From: Hyphomicrobium sp.
Lineage (GTDB): Bacteria; Pseudomonadota; Alphaproteobacteria; Rhizobiales; Hyphomicrobiaceae
Length of the DNA: 64,000 nucleotides
Direction of reading: 5' to 3'
NCBI RefSeq assembly: GCF_019753045.1
Contig: NZ_JAIELN010000017.1
Location: 1-64,000 of the forward strand
In this document: one piece after another, positions 28,240 to 36,725 of the stretch
How positions within the stretch are numbered: position 1 is the first letter of the stretch
How the letters are laid out: each line of letters begins with the position of its first letter
Notes under the pieces: model-generated
Databases searched by the model: none
Told to the model about the DNA's origin: nothing
Seen by the model: only the letters and a program-made list of their open reading frames with translations
Program-made: the position numbers and the translations under genes

Positions 28240-30576
28240 ATGATCAAATTTTCTCTTCGCCTTCTGGGCGTCAGCTTGCTGGGGATCGGTGCAATCGGCG
28301 TCAATTCGGCTGCAATGGCCGAGCCCCCTGTTCAAATTTCATCAGAGAGTGGAACGACGACGTATTTTCCGCCGTCGAACACGACGACGGGCGCTATTCC
28401 CGCTTCGGAGGCTGCGAAAGACGCGGCTGCGGCCGCTGCTACAACACCTGAAGCGCCTCCTGCTGCTGGACTTCCGGCTTCGACACCAACTTCTCCCGCG
28501 ACCGCTGCAGTAACGCCGCCGACCGAAACGCCCGCACCTGCCGCGCCGAGCGTATCCGCGCCGCCTCCGTCGGATGCAGCTCCCGCTGCTGTCACTCCAG
28601 CTGCTACCACTCCCGCCGCTACTCCGGCGCCCGCCGCTGTTGAGCCGGCCGCTGCGCCCGCGGATAGCGCCGTTCAACCAAAGACCGAACCGACCCCCGC
28701 TGTCGCGGCTCCAGTCGCGCCGCCCGTCAACCCGATCGTGGAGGCCGCGCGCGCGAGGCTCGGCGACAAGGCGCTCTCCGGCCGGGAATACATCGGCGTG
28801 GACGTTGCAGCCGCGCGCGACTTCTACAATTCTCGGACCGAGCCGCTATGGGTGGATGACAGCGGCTTCACGCATAAAGCCAAGGCCGTCATTTCGACGC
28901 TCCGAACCGCCGACGATTGGGGGCTCGAGCCTTCCGATTTCGTTGTGGCGAACGTAGCAAGCGGCGCGAATGCAGAGGCGCTGGGCGCTGCTGACGTGCA
29001 GCTCACGCTTGCCGCTCTGAAATATGCTCGCTTTGCACGCGGGGGCCGTCTCGATCCCGTGGCGCTGAGCAACATTCTCGACATGAAGCCGCCGGTGAAG
29101 GACGCAAAGACCGTCATCGGCGAACTGTCGAGTGTTGCGGAGCCTGGCGCTTATCTGCGCGGATTGAATCCGAAACACGTCGGCTTTGAGCGCCTGCGCC
29201 AGGCGCTTCTGAAAGCACGCGGCCCGAAGCAGGAAGAAGAGCCCGTCGATCCGGCCCTTGTGGTGAAGCTGCCGCAAGGCAAGCAGCTGAAACCCGGCGC
29301 GGAAGACGATCAGATTGCGCTCTTGCGTCAGCGCTTGAAGATGCCTGCCGCAAATCCAGCGGACGAGCGCGTCTATGACGACGAACTCGTCGATGCGGTG
29401 CGTGGCATTCAGCGCGACAACGGTCTCAAAGCCAACGGCATTTTGAGCGACCGCGTGCGCACGGCTCTGAACAAGGCGGGAGAGCCGAAGCGCGTCGATC
29501 CCAAGCAGAACCTCGACCGGCTCATCGCCAATATGGAGCGTTGGCGCTGGCTGCCGGTGGATCTTGGGCACCTCTACGTGATGAACAACATTCCCGAGTT
29601 CACGAGTGAAATCTGGAAGGGCAACCAGCTCGAACTCAAGCAGAAGATGATCGTCGGGCAGACTTCCTGGCCGACGCCTGTGCTCGCTGCGAACATGCAG
29701 TTCGTGATTTTCAAGCCGAGCTGGGGGATGCCTGACGGCATCAAGTCCAAGGAGCTTCTGCCGCGCCTCAGAAGCGCGTCGGGCGGCGGCACCGGCATCG
29801 GTTTCTTCGATCAGCTGTTCGGCGGTGGCGGCGGAAGCGGCGGCGCGCGCGTGCTCGAAGCCTACAAGCTGCAGGTCTACTACAACGGCCGGCCGGTCGA
29901 TCCGGATTCGGTCAACTGGAGCACTGCCGATATCCGCCAGTACAGCTTCACGCAGCCGCCTGGCGCAGATAATCCGCTTGGCCTCGTGAAATTCCGGTTC
30001 CCAAACCGGCATGATGTTTACATGCACGATACGCCCGAGCGCGGCCTGTTTGCTCAAACCAACCGTGCATTGAGCCATGGCTGCTTGCGCGTCGAGGAGC
30101 CACGGCGCACGGCTGAGGTGTTGCTTGCGGAAGACAAGGGTTATTCGCCTGAAAAAGTCGGCCAGCTCTGGGACAGCGGCGCGAGCGTTACGCTTTCAAA
30201 GGAAGTGCCGGTCTACCTCGTCTACTTCACGGCTCGCGTCGACGACGATGGGCGTCTCCTGAACTACGCAGACATCTACGGTCATGACGGGCGCATCATG
30301 TCGGCGCTGCGCGGCCGTCCGGTTCGCTATACGGCGCCCGAGGCCTTCGATCCGGCTGAAACGAGCGCACGCAGCGGCGTGCCGACCGCGTCCAACGATG
30401 CGGGTGGCGCGACTGTTGGTGCCGATGCGGGCTCCGACAGCATGATGGACGCTCCGCCGCCTTCGAAGAAGAACCAGAACCAGAAGAAGAGCGCGTCAGC
30501 GAAGCAGCAGAAGCCGCAAGGCAAGAGTACGGGCGGCACCATTCAGGATGCGCTTTCGAACATCTTCTTGAACTAG
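28240..30576 (+). CDS. L,D-transpeptidase (YcbB/LdtD type)
   Basis: 778 aa periplasmic enzyme that forms 3-3 cross-links in peptidoglycan. It has a signal peptide (about residues 1-28), then a long Ala/Pro/Thr-rich linker (about 45-165), a scaffold region, a peptidoglycan-binding-like segment, and the YkuD catalytic domain. The active site is HDTPERGLF...SHGCLRVE with the nucleophile cysteine in SHGCLR. The C-terminus is Lys/Gln-rich. The ATG at 28240 is preceded by GGGGA. Rhizobiales rely heavily on L,D-transpeptidases. Confidence 0.92.
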   Translation: MIKFSLRLLGVSLLGIGAIGVNSAAMAEPPVQISSESGTTTYFPPSNTTTGAIPASEAAKDAAAAAATTPEAPPAAGLPASTPTSPATAAVTPPTETPAPAAPSVSAPPPSDAAPAAVTPAATTPAATPAPAAVEPAAAPADSAVQPKTEPTPAVAAPVAPPVNPIVEAARARLGDKALSGREYIGVDVAAARDFYNSRTEPLWVDDSGFTHKAKAVISTLRTADDWGLEPSDFVVANVASGANAEALGAADVQLTLAALKYARFARGGRLDPVALSNILDMKPPVKDAKTVIGELSSVAEPGAYLRGLNPKHVGFERLRQALLKARGPKQEEEPVDPALVVKLPQGKQLKPGAEDDQIALLRQRLKMPAANPADERVYDDELVDAVRGIQRDNGLKANGILSDRVRTALNKAGEPKRVDPKQNLDRLIANMERWRWLPVDLGHLYVMNNIPEFTSEIWKGNQLELKQKMIVGQTSWPTPVLAANMQFVIFKPSWGMPDGIKSKELLPRLRSASGGGTGIGFFDQLFGGGGGSGGARVLEAYKLQVYYNGRPVDPDSVNWSTADIRQYSFTQPPGADNPLGLVKFRFPNRHDVYMHDTPERGLFAQTNRALSHGCLRVEEPRRTAEVLLAEDKGYSPEKVGQLWDSGASVTLSKEVPVYLVYFTARVDDDGRLLNYADIYGHDGRIMSALRGRPVRYTAPEAFDPAETSARSGVPTASNDAGGATVGADAGSDSMMDAPPPSKKNQNQKKSASAKQQKPQGKSTGGTIQDALSNIFLN

Positions 30577-30600
30577 GCGCGCTGCGATAGAGGCACAAAA

Positions 30601-30632
30601 AAAGAGCGGATCGTTCGATCCGCTCTTTTTTG
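30601..30632. terminator. Bidirectional intrinsic terminator
   Basis: Stem aaaagagcggatcg / cgatccgctctttt with a two-base loop and A/T tracts on both sides, between the convergent L,D-transpeptidase and aldolase genes. Confidence 0.92.
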
Positions 30633-30657
30633 TTTGCCAAACTTTGTTTGACCGCGA

Positions 30658-31692
30658 TCAGGCAGCCTTCTCGAGCGTCTCGTTCCATTTGCCGAGAGCG
30701 GCAAGGCTGTTCATCTTCGCGCGATGCGTGAATGCGCGCTGGCCGGCTGCAACGTTTTCCGGCTTGCCGCTCCACGCCTGGATCGCTGCTGCTTGCAGCG
30801 CCCGGCCGTAGGAGAACGTCAGCGGCCAGGGCAGCGGACCCGAAGCATTCATGAGCGACAGGTGCTTGGTGGCAGCTTCGTCGGACTGGCCGCCCGACAG
30901 GAATGCAATTCCCGTAACAGCTGACGGCACCGTCGCCTTCAGGCACTTGATCGTCTTTTCCGCGACTTCGGCGGGGCTCGCCTGCTTCGCGGATTTCTGC
31001 CCGGCGATGACCATGTTCGGCTTCAGCACGATGCCCTCGAGTTGGACACGCGCGTCGTAAAGTTCGCGGAACACCGTGCGCAGCGTCCATTCCGTCACGC
31101 GATAGCATTCGTCGATGTCGTGACCCGAATGCGGGCCGTCCATCAGCACCTCGGGCTCGACGATCGGAACGATGCCGGCTTCCTGGGCGAGGGCTGCATA
31201 ACGGGCCAGTGCGTGAGCATTGGCCTTGACGCAGTTCCAGCTCGGCAAGCCATCGGCGATGGTGATGACGCCGCGCCACTTCGCGAAGCGAGCGCCGAGC
31301 TTGTGGTATTCGGCGAAGCGTTCGCGCAGGCCGTCGAGGCCTTCGGTAACGGTCTCGATCTTCGATGTCGGGCCCGCGAGGGGCTTCGCGCCAACGTCGA
31401 CCTTGATGCCCGGAATGGAACCCGTCGCCTTCATGATGTCGACGAGCGGTGTGCCGTCCTTCGCCTTCTGCCGGATCGTCTCGTCATAGAGGATGACGCC
31501 GGAAACGTAATTCTTCATGCCCTCCGTCGCCCGGAACAGCATCTCGCGGTAATCGCGGCGGCTGTCCTCGGTCGAGGCGAGTTTGATCGTGTCGAAGCGC
31601 TTCTTGATCGTGCTCGTGCTTTCGTCGGCAGCGAGAATGCCTTTTCCAGGCGCAACCAGAGCGCGGGCGATATCTTCAAGTCTTTCGCTCAT
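30658..31692 (-). CDS. fba: Class I fructose-bisphosphate aldolase
   Basis: 344 aa class I (Schiff-base) aldolase, metal-independent. It interconverts fructose-1,6-bisphosphate with the two triose phosphates. The N-terminal GKGILAADESTSTIKKRF is typical, and the Schiff-base lysine lies in GIVLKPNMV (around residue 224). EPEVLMDGPHSG is also conserved. It follows gap on the same strand with a terminator between, so the two may have separate promoters. Confidence 0.95.
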   Translation of the reverse strand: MSERLEDIARALVAPGKGILAADESTSTIKKRFDTIKLASTEDSRRDYREMLFRATEGMKNYVSGVILYDETIRQKAKDGTPLVDIMKATGSIPGIKVDVGAKPLAGPTSKIETVTEGLDGLRERFAEYHKLGARFAKWRGVITIADGLPSWNCVKANAHALARYAALAQEAGIVPIVEPEVLMDGPHSGHDIDECYRVTEWTLRTVFRELYDARVQLEGIVLKPNMVIAGQKSAKQASPAEVAEKTIKCLKATVPSAVTGIAFLSGGQSDEAATKHLSLMNASGPLPWPLTFSYGRALQAAAIQAWSGKPENVAAGQRAFTHRAKMNSLAALGKWNETLEKAA

Positions 31693-31730
31693 CTTTGCCT
31701 CCGTAGGCCGCTTTCAAATTGACTACTCAT

Positions 31731-31758
31731 GAAAACGGGCGCCGTTCATGGCGCCCGT
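31731..31758 (-). terminator. Intrinsic terminator after gap
   Basis: Stem acgggcgcc / ggcgcccgt with a six-base loop. On the minus strand it is followed by TTTTC, 11 bases after the gap stop codon. It separates gap from fba. Confidence 0.82.
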
Positions 31759-31768
31759 CAGAATTCGG

Positions 31769-32779
31769 CTAGATGAGCTTTGCCATGGCGACGGCCGTGT
31801 CCGCCATGCGGTTCGAAAAGCCCCATTCGTTGTCGTACCACGTGACGACGCGAACGAAGGTCCCGTCGATCACCTTGGTTTGATCGAGCGCCACCGTCGA
31901 GGAAGCCGGGTCGTGATTGAGGTCCATCGAGACCAGCTTGTCGCTCGTGATCGCCAGGATGCCAGCGAGGCGGTTCGACTGCGACGCTTCGATGAGGGCG
32001 TTGTTCACTTCCTCGGCCGTCGTGTTGCGCTTGGCGACGAACTTGAAGTCGACCAGCGAAACGTTCGGCGTCGGCACGCGCATGGATGCGCCGTCGAGCT
32101 TGCCGTTCAGCTCGGGGATGACAAGGCCGACGGCTTTGGCGGCGCCGGTCGTCGTCGGGATGATGTTCAGCGCTGCCGCGCGGCCGCGATAGAGGTCCTT
32201 GTGCAGCGTGTCGAGCGTCGGCTGGTCACCCGTGTAGGAGTGGATCGTCGTCATGAAGCCGTGCTGAAGACCGATCGCATTGTGGAGCACGTGGACGACC
32301 GGCGCGAGGCAGTTCGTCGTGCACGACGCGTTCGAGACGATCAGATGGTCCTTCGTCAGCTTGTCGTCGTTGACGCCGTAGACGACCGTCAGATCGGCGT
32401 TATCGGCAGGAGCCGAAACGAGCACGCGCTTGGCGCCCGCGTCGAGGTGCGCCTTGGCCTTGTCCTTCGATGTGAAGATGCCCGTGCACTCGAGCGCGAT
32501 GTCGACGCCGAGGGATTTGTGAGGAAGCTCAGCCGGGTTCTTGATCGCGGTAACCTTGATCGGTCCGCTGCCCGCGTCGATCGTGTCGCCTGAGACCTTC
32601 ACTGGTTTCGGATAACGCCCATGCACGCTGTCATAACGCAGCAGATGCGCGTTCGTTTCGACGGGGCCGAGATCGTTGATGGCGACGACTTCGATATCCG
32701 TGCGTCCACTCTCGATGATTGCGCGCAGCACGTTACGGCCGATGCGGCCGAAACCGTTGATCGCCACCTTCACAGTCAT
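31769..32779 (-). CDS. gap: Glyceraldehyde-3-phosphate dehydrogenase
   Basis: 336 aa phosphorylating GAPDH. It has the Rossmann start KVAINGFGRIGRNVLRA, NAD-binding INDLGPVETNAHLLRYDSVHG, and the catalytic SNASCTTNCLAPV (Cys about residue 155). It converts glyceraldehyde 3-phosphate to 1,3-bisphosphoglycerate in glycolysis and gluconeogenesis. Together with the adjacent aldolase it forms a sugar-phosphate pair. Confidence 0.96.
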   Translation of the reverse strand: MTVKVAINGFGRIGRNVLRAIIESGRTDIEVVAINDLGPVETNAHLLRYDSVHGRYPKPVKVSGDTIDAGSGPIKVTAIKNPAELPHKSLGVDIALECTGIFTSKDKAKAHLDAGAKRVLVSAPADNADLTVVYGVNDDKLTKDHLIVSNASCTTNCLAPVVHVLHNAIGLQHGFMTTIHSYTGDQPTLDTLHKDLYRGRAAALNIIPTTTGAAKAVGLVIPELNGKLDGASMRVPTPNVSLVDFKFVAKRNTTAEEVNNALIEASQSNRLAGILAITSDKLVSMDLNHDPASSTVALDQTKVIDGTFVRVVTWYDNEWGFSNRMADTAVAMAKLI

Positions 32780-33059
32780 TCTCGGGGGTCCTCCGGGGTA
32801 AGATTTTATGCTGGGGTTGATGAGATGTAGGCCTCATCACCGTTATCGCCAGTAATTGCGGGTCTTTAACGTCACTTAATGGGCCGCTGTCAATCATTCA
32901 GCTCTGTTGAAGGGACGTCCGCGCCTGCAAATCTTTACGTTCGACGGGGTACAACACGGTCTCGTTTATTGACTGCATTTACCTTCGCCACGTAACGTAG
33001 AGGGCAAGCATAGGTGATAGATGCGTCAATCGTGTCGCCCGAAAGGGCGATTAGAGGCC

Positions 33060-33281
33060 ATGACTGAACGCAACACCGTTAAGATGAAGCGCGCGGACGA
33101 CGTCAAGTCGGCCCGCAAACCGGCTGGCGACGTGGAGTTGCGGTCGGAGAACGCGCGCCTTAGGGCCGAGCTCGCGACCGCGCAGCAACGGATTGCGGAG
33201 CTTGAGCAGCGGACCGCTGATGCGCTGAACCGGATTGATTGGGTTCTCGATTCGCTTCATAGTCTGCACGAGAGCGGTTGA
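33060..33281 (+). CDS. DUF4164-like small coiled-coil protein upstream of zapA
   Basis: 73 aa. A basic N-terminus precedes a coiled coil (ENARLRAELATAQQRIAELEQRT). Short coiled-coil proteins immediately before zapA are typical of Rhizobiales and may be ZapB-like partners, but this is inference. The ATG at 33060 is preceded by GAGG; an in-frame ATG at 33021 lacks a ribosome-binding site. Confidence 0.68.
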   Translation: MTERNTVKMKRADDVKSARKPAGDVELRSENARLRAELATAQQRIAELEQRTADALNRIDWVLDSLHSLHESG

Positions 33282-33327
33282 CTTGTGAGCGTCGTTCAAG
33301 GGGAGAGCGGCGGAGCTGCCGGATAGA

Positions 33328-33675
33328 ATGGCCGAGGTCCCGTTCACCTTCAATCAACGCACCTATCGCTTCCAGTGCGAAGAGCACGACGCTGGGCGTC
33401 TTACCGATATCGTTGATTATTTGAGTTCGAAGCTCGATGCTGTCGTGCGTGAGCACGGGGCCATCGGCGACGAGCGATTAATCTTGATGGCCGCATTGAT
33501 GGTAACCGACGAGTTGTTCGATGCCCGGGCGGATGTCGACGAATTGCTCGAAGGCAGCTCGCCAGCTGCCAGATCGGCCGCCATTCGCTCGATCAGGGAC
33601 GAATCCGGCGATGAGACCGACGAGGACCACGAGGACGAAGATCTCGAGCCCGTGCGGCGGCGTGCCAAAGGCTGA
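33328..33675 (+). CDS. zapA: Cell division protein ZapA
   Basis: 115 aa. It has the ZapA core (FTFNQRTYRFQCEEHDAGRLTDIVDYL, then ERLILMAALMVTDELFDAR). The family stabilises the FtsZ ring. An acidic tail follows (about residues 88-105). Position upstream of 6S RNA and the 5-formyl-THF cyclo-ligase gene is the conserved proteobacterial arrangement. Confidence 0.92.
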   Translation: MAEVPFTFNQRTYRFQCEEHDAGRLTDIVDYLSSKLDAVVREHGAIGDERLILMAALMVTDELFDARADVDELLEGSSPAARSAAIRSIRDESGDETDEDHEDEDLEPVRRRAKG

Positions 33676-33767
33676 TGCGGCACAGTACGCGCTCCGTGGC
33701 AGCCGGAATCGACAGCCAATCCGGCGGTAACCCTGGATTTTTCCTGCCACCTCACTTAAATCAGACA

Positions 33768-33922
33768 TGCTGCGGGGCTCGTCAGGGACAAATGACCCGG
33801 GGGCCTATAAGATCCGCACGGGTGCTGTCCCTGTCCGGAGCCGTGGCTTCGGACACATGGTGCCCACCTACAATCGTAGGGACCACGCGGGATCATGTTC
33901 CCAACGGCCTTCGCGGCACTTT
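33768..33922 (+). ncRNA. ssrS: 6S RNA
   Basis: Located between zapA and the 5-formyl-THF cyclo-ligase gene, the classic 6S locus. Its ends pair: tgctgcgggg at 33768-33777 with ccttcgcggca at 33908-33918 (a few G-U pairs). A strong internal hairpin gtccg-g-agcc gt ggct-t-cggac fills about 33835-33857, as expected for the apical arm. A T-run follows the closing stem (33920-33925). Length of about 155 nt fits alphaproteobacterial 6S. The exact 5' end is inferred. Confidence 0.82.
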
Positions 33923-33955
33923 TTTCAACGGATAGCGCGTTTGACTGCGGAAGCT

Positions 33956-34531
33956 ATGCCAGACGCAAAGAAAGAACTCAGGGCCGAATCGCTTCTTCGG
34001 CGTAAAGAAGCCTTTGAGCGTCACGGAGCGGAGGCGAGCCGCAAGATTGCGGCTCAGGGCCTCGATTTTCTTGGGATCAAGGCCGATACGGTCGTCTCGG
34101 GTTTTGCCGCTATCCGCGACGAGATCAATCCGGGGCCGCTGATGGCGTGGCTGCAGGCCGAAGGGTTCCGGCTGGCGCTCCCCGTAATGCAAGGCCGTGG
34201 GAAGCCGCTTTTGATGCGATCGTGGTCGCCGGGCGACGCTATGGCGCCGGCCGCTTGGGGGATCGCAGAGCCGCTCGAAGACAAGCCGGCCGTTGACCCC
34301 GACGTCGTTCTGGTGCCGCTCCTGGCATTCGACGGACGGGGCTACCGGCTCGGCTACGGCGGCGGTTTCTACGACCGGACGCTCAAGCGATTGAGGGCCT
34401 TAAAACCCATCGTCGCTGTCGGAATCGCCTATGATGAACAAAAGGTCGACGCGGTGCCGGTCGAAAGCTATGACGAGAAACTCGACTGGGTTCTGACGCC
34501 ATCAGGCCCGCAACGTTGCCTCGACCTTTGA
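33956..34531 (+). CDS. 5-formyltetrahydrofolate cyclo-ligase
   Basis: 191 aa. It converts 5-formyl-THF to 5,10-methenyl-THF using ATP. Signatures include KKELRAESLLRRKEAF near the start and VPLLAFDGRGYRLGYGGGFYDRTL, the conserved folate-ligase motif. It lies directly downstream of 6S RNA, as in most proteobacteria, so it may be co-transcribed with it. The YmdB-like gene follows after 13 bases. The E. coli homologue is ygfA (fau). Confidence 0.93.
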   Translation: MPDAKKELRAESLLRRKEAFERHGAEASRKIAAQGLDFLGIKADTVVSGFAAIRDEINPGPLMAWLQAEGFRLALPVMQGRGKPLLMRSWSPGDAMAPAAWGIAEPLEDKPAVDPDVVLVPLLAFDGRGYRLGYGGGFYDRTLKRLRALKPIVAVGIAYDEQKVDAVPVESYDEKLDWVLTPSGPQRCLDL

Positions 34532-34544
34532 TCCGGAATTCTTG

Positions 34545-35372
34545 ATGCGTCTTTTGTTTCTCGGCGATATCGTCGGTCGCCCTGGCCGAACGGTGGTTTG
34601 TGATGCGTTGCCGGGCCTCATCAAGCGCTATGGATTGGATTTCGTCGTGATCAACGGCGAAAACGCGGCAGGCGGCTTCGGGATTACCGAGGCGATCCTC
34701 AACGATCTCATCGATGCCGGCGCCGATTGCGTGACGCTCGGCAATCATTCGTTCGATCAGAAGGACGCTCTGGTCTTCATCGAACGTCACGACCGGCTGA
34801 TCCGTCCGCTCAATTATCCCAAGGGAACGCCGGGCAAGGGGGCGACCTTGCTCAAGGCGAAGAGCGGGGCGGATGTCCTCGTCGTGAACGCCATGGGCCG
34901 TGTTTTCATGACCGAGCTCGACTGCCCGTTCCGTGCCGTTGATAACGAGATTTCCGCGTGCGCGCTGAAGCACGGCGCTGACGCGATCCTCATTGATTTT
35001 CACGCCGAAGCGACGAGCGAGAAGCAGGCGCTGGGTCTTTTCCTCGACGGGCGCGTCAGCCTCGTCGTCGGGACGCACACGCACACGCCGACGGCGGACG
35101 CCCGCATCCTTTCGAGCGGCACGGCCTATATGTCGGACGCGGGCATGTGCGGCGACTACAACTCGGTTCTCGGCATGGATCCCGACGAGCCGATAAACCG
35201 GTTTTTGACCCGCATTCCGCGCGGCCGATACGAGCCGGCGGTCGGACCCGGAACAATTTCGGGATTCGCCGTCGATATCGATGATAAAACGGGTTTGGCC
35301 GTGAACGCCGGGCCTTTGCGGCTCGGGCCGCACCTCGAGCCAGCCGTTCCAGCGTTCTGGTCGGGCGCCTGA
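34545..35372 (+). CDS. YmdB-family metallophosphoesterase (TIGR00282)
   Basis: 275 aa. The dinuclear-metal phosphoesterase motifs are FLGDIVGRPGR at the N-terminus, INGENAAGGFG, LGNHSFDQ, and VVGTHTHTPTADA. Bacillus YmdB is a 2',3'-cAMP phosphodiesterase affecting biofilm and sporulation decisions; the role in alphaproteobacteria is not established. The ATG at 34545 is preferred to the TTG one codon upstream. It lies 13 bases after the folate ligase. Confidence 0.88.
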   Translation: MRLLFLGDIVGRPGRTVVCDALPGLIKRYGLDFVVINGENAAGGFGITEAILNDLIDAGADCVTLGNHSFDQKDALVFIERHDRLIRPLNYPKGTPGKGATLLKAKSGADVLVVNAMGRVFMTELDCPFRAVDNEISACALKHGADAILIDFHAEATSEKQALGLFLDGRVSLVVGTHTHTPTADARILSSGTAYMSDAGMCGDYNSVLGMDPDEPINRFLTRIPRGRYEPAVGPGTISGFAVDIDDKTGLAVNAGPLRLGPHLEPAVPAFWSGA

Positions 35373-35469
35373 AGTCCGGCTCGCCGCCGATGTCTTGACC
35401 GGGGCGCGGCCGTTGCGCAAAAGACGGGCTTAAGATCAGCGCATATTTCCAAGTCAAGCGAGCACGAGC

Positions 35470-36219
35470 ATGGCCGGCCATTCGCAATTCAAGAACATCA
35501 TGCACCGCAAGGGCAAGCAGGACGCGATGCGTTCGAAGCTCTTTGCGAAGCTTGCCCGCGAGATCACCGTCGCCGCCAAGTCCGGAACACCCGATCCCGA
35601 TATGAATCCGCGGCTGCGCCTCGCCATTCAGGAAGCGCGCGCGGAAAATATGCCGAAGGATAATATCGAGCGCGCGATCAAGAAGGCGCAGGGCGGCGAT
35701 CTCGCGAACTACGAGGCGGTCCGTTACGAGGGCTACGCGCCGGGCGGCGTTGCTGTGATCGTCGAAGCGTTGACGGACAATCGCAACCGCACGGGCGGTG
35801 TGGTCAGAAGCGTGTTCACGAAATACAACGGCAACCTCGGTGCGACGGGCGCGGTCAGCCATATGTTCAATCATGTCGGCGAGATCACGTACAAGGCGGC
35901 GGCGGGCTCGGCCGAGACCGTTCTCGAAGCGGCCATCGATGCCGGAGCCGACGACGTCGTGTCGGATGCAAACGGTCACGTCATCGCTTGCGGGTTCGAG
36001 ACATTGGGCACCGTTGCCGCCGATCTCGAGAAGAAGCTCGGCGAAGCTCAAAGCGTCAAAGCAATCTGGAAGCCGAGCCTCACGACGCCCGTCGAGGAGG
36101 ACAACGCTCAGTCCATCATGAAATTGCTGGCGGCGCTCGAAGACGATGACGACGTGCAGAACGTTTTCGCAAACTTCGAAATTTCCGACGAAGTCATGAA
36201 GAAGCTGACTGCGGCTTGA
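35470..36219 (+). CDS. yebC: YebC/PmpR-family protein (TACO1 family)
   Basis: 249 aa, full length. It begins [19 protein letters not shown], the hallmark start, and has [24 protein letters not shown]. The family was described as DNA-binding regulators and more recently as ribosome-associated factors that help translation of proline-rich stretches. As often, it lies upstream of ruvC, here separated by two extra genes. Confidence 0.95.
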   Translation: MAGHSQFKNIMHRKGKQDAMRSKLFAKLAREITVAAKSGTPDPDMNPRLRLAIQEARAENMPKDNIERAIKKAQGGDLANYEAVRYEGYAPGGVAVIVEALTDNRNRTGGVVRSVFTKYNGNLGATGAVSHMFNHVGEITYKAAAGSAETVLEAAIDAGADDVVSDANGHVIACGFETLGTVAADLEKKLGEAQSVKAIWKPSLTTPVEEDNAQSIMKLLAALEDDDDVQNVFANFEISDEVMKKLTAA

Positions 36220-36243
36220 CCGAAGCGCTATCGCCGTCTGACG

Positions 36244-36561
36244 CTATTCTCCGGGATAGAATATTCCGAACACTGCATAAACAAGTCCGGTGATGAGCAT
36301 CAACAACCCGACGATGCCCGCGAGCTGAGCCATTGCGTTGCGGAAATTTGCGGCCGCTCGCTTCTTCGCCGGGCTCGGCGCGCCGGCCGGGGCCTTCGCC
36401 GGAGGATTTTTCAAAAGTTTGTTAATGGCAGCTTCAGTCGTGGCGGCGGCGATTTCGCCTGCAGCGCTGTTGCGCCGGGACCACCGAAATAACCAGAATC
36501 CGGCAAGGATCAGCAGTAAACCCGCCACAATCCAGAGCGGATGAGCAAATGTCGGGTCCAT
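36244..36561 (-). CDS. Hypothetical two-helix membrane protein, 105 aa
   Basis: No family recognised. Two hydrophobic helices (PLWIVAGLLLILAGFWLF near the N-terminus, LAGIVGLLMLITGLVYAVFGIF at the C-terminus) flank an Ala/Pro/Lys-rich loop. It lies on the opposite strand between yebC and the split hydrolase gene. Codon use resembles its neighbours. Confidence 0.6.
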   Translation of the reverse strand: MDPTFAHPLWIVAGLLLILAGFWLFRWSRRNSAAGEIAAATTEAAINKLLKNPPAKAPAGAPSPAKKRAAANFRNAMAQLAGIVGLLMLITGLVYAVFGIFYPGE

Positions 36562-36725
36562 GACGTCCTCATCAGTTCGGATTGGTTACGAAAGATGCTG
36601 GTCAATCGGCAACACTAAAGCCGAAATCGCGTGCTCTGACGAGGCCCCCTGAGGGCTCCGAGGGGTATCGCGGATCACGTCAAAGGCATTATGATTGGGC
36701 AGTATATTGCGTACGGGGGTACTGA

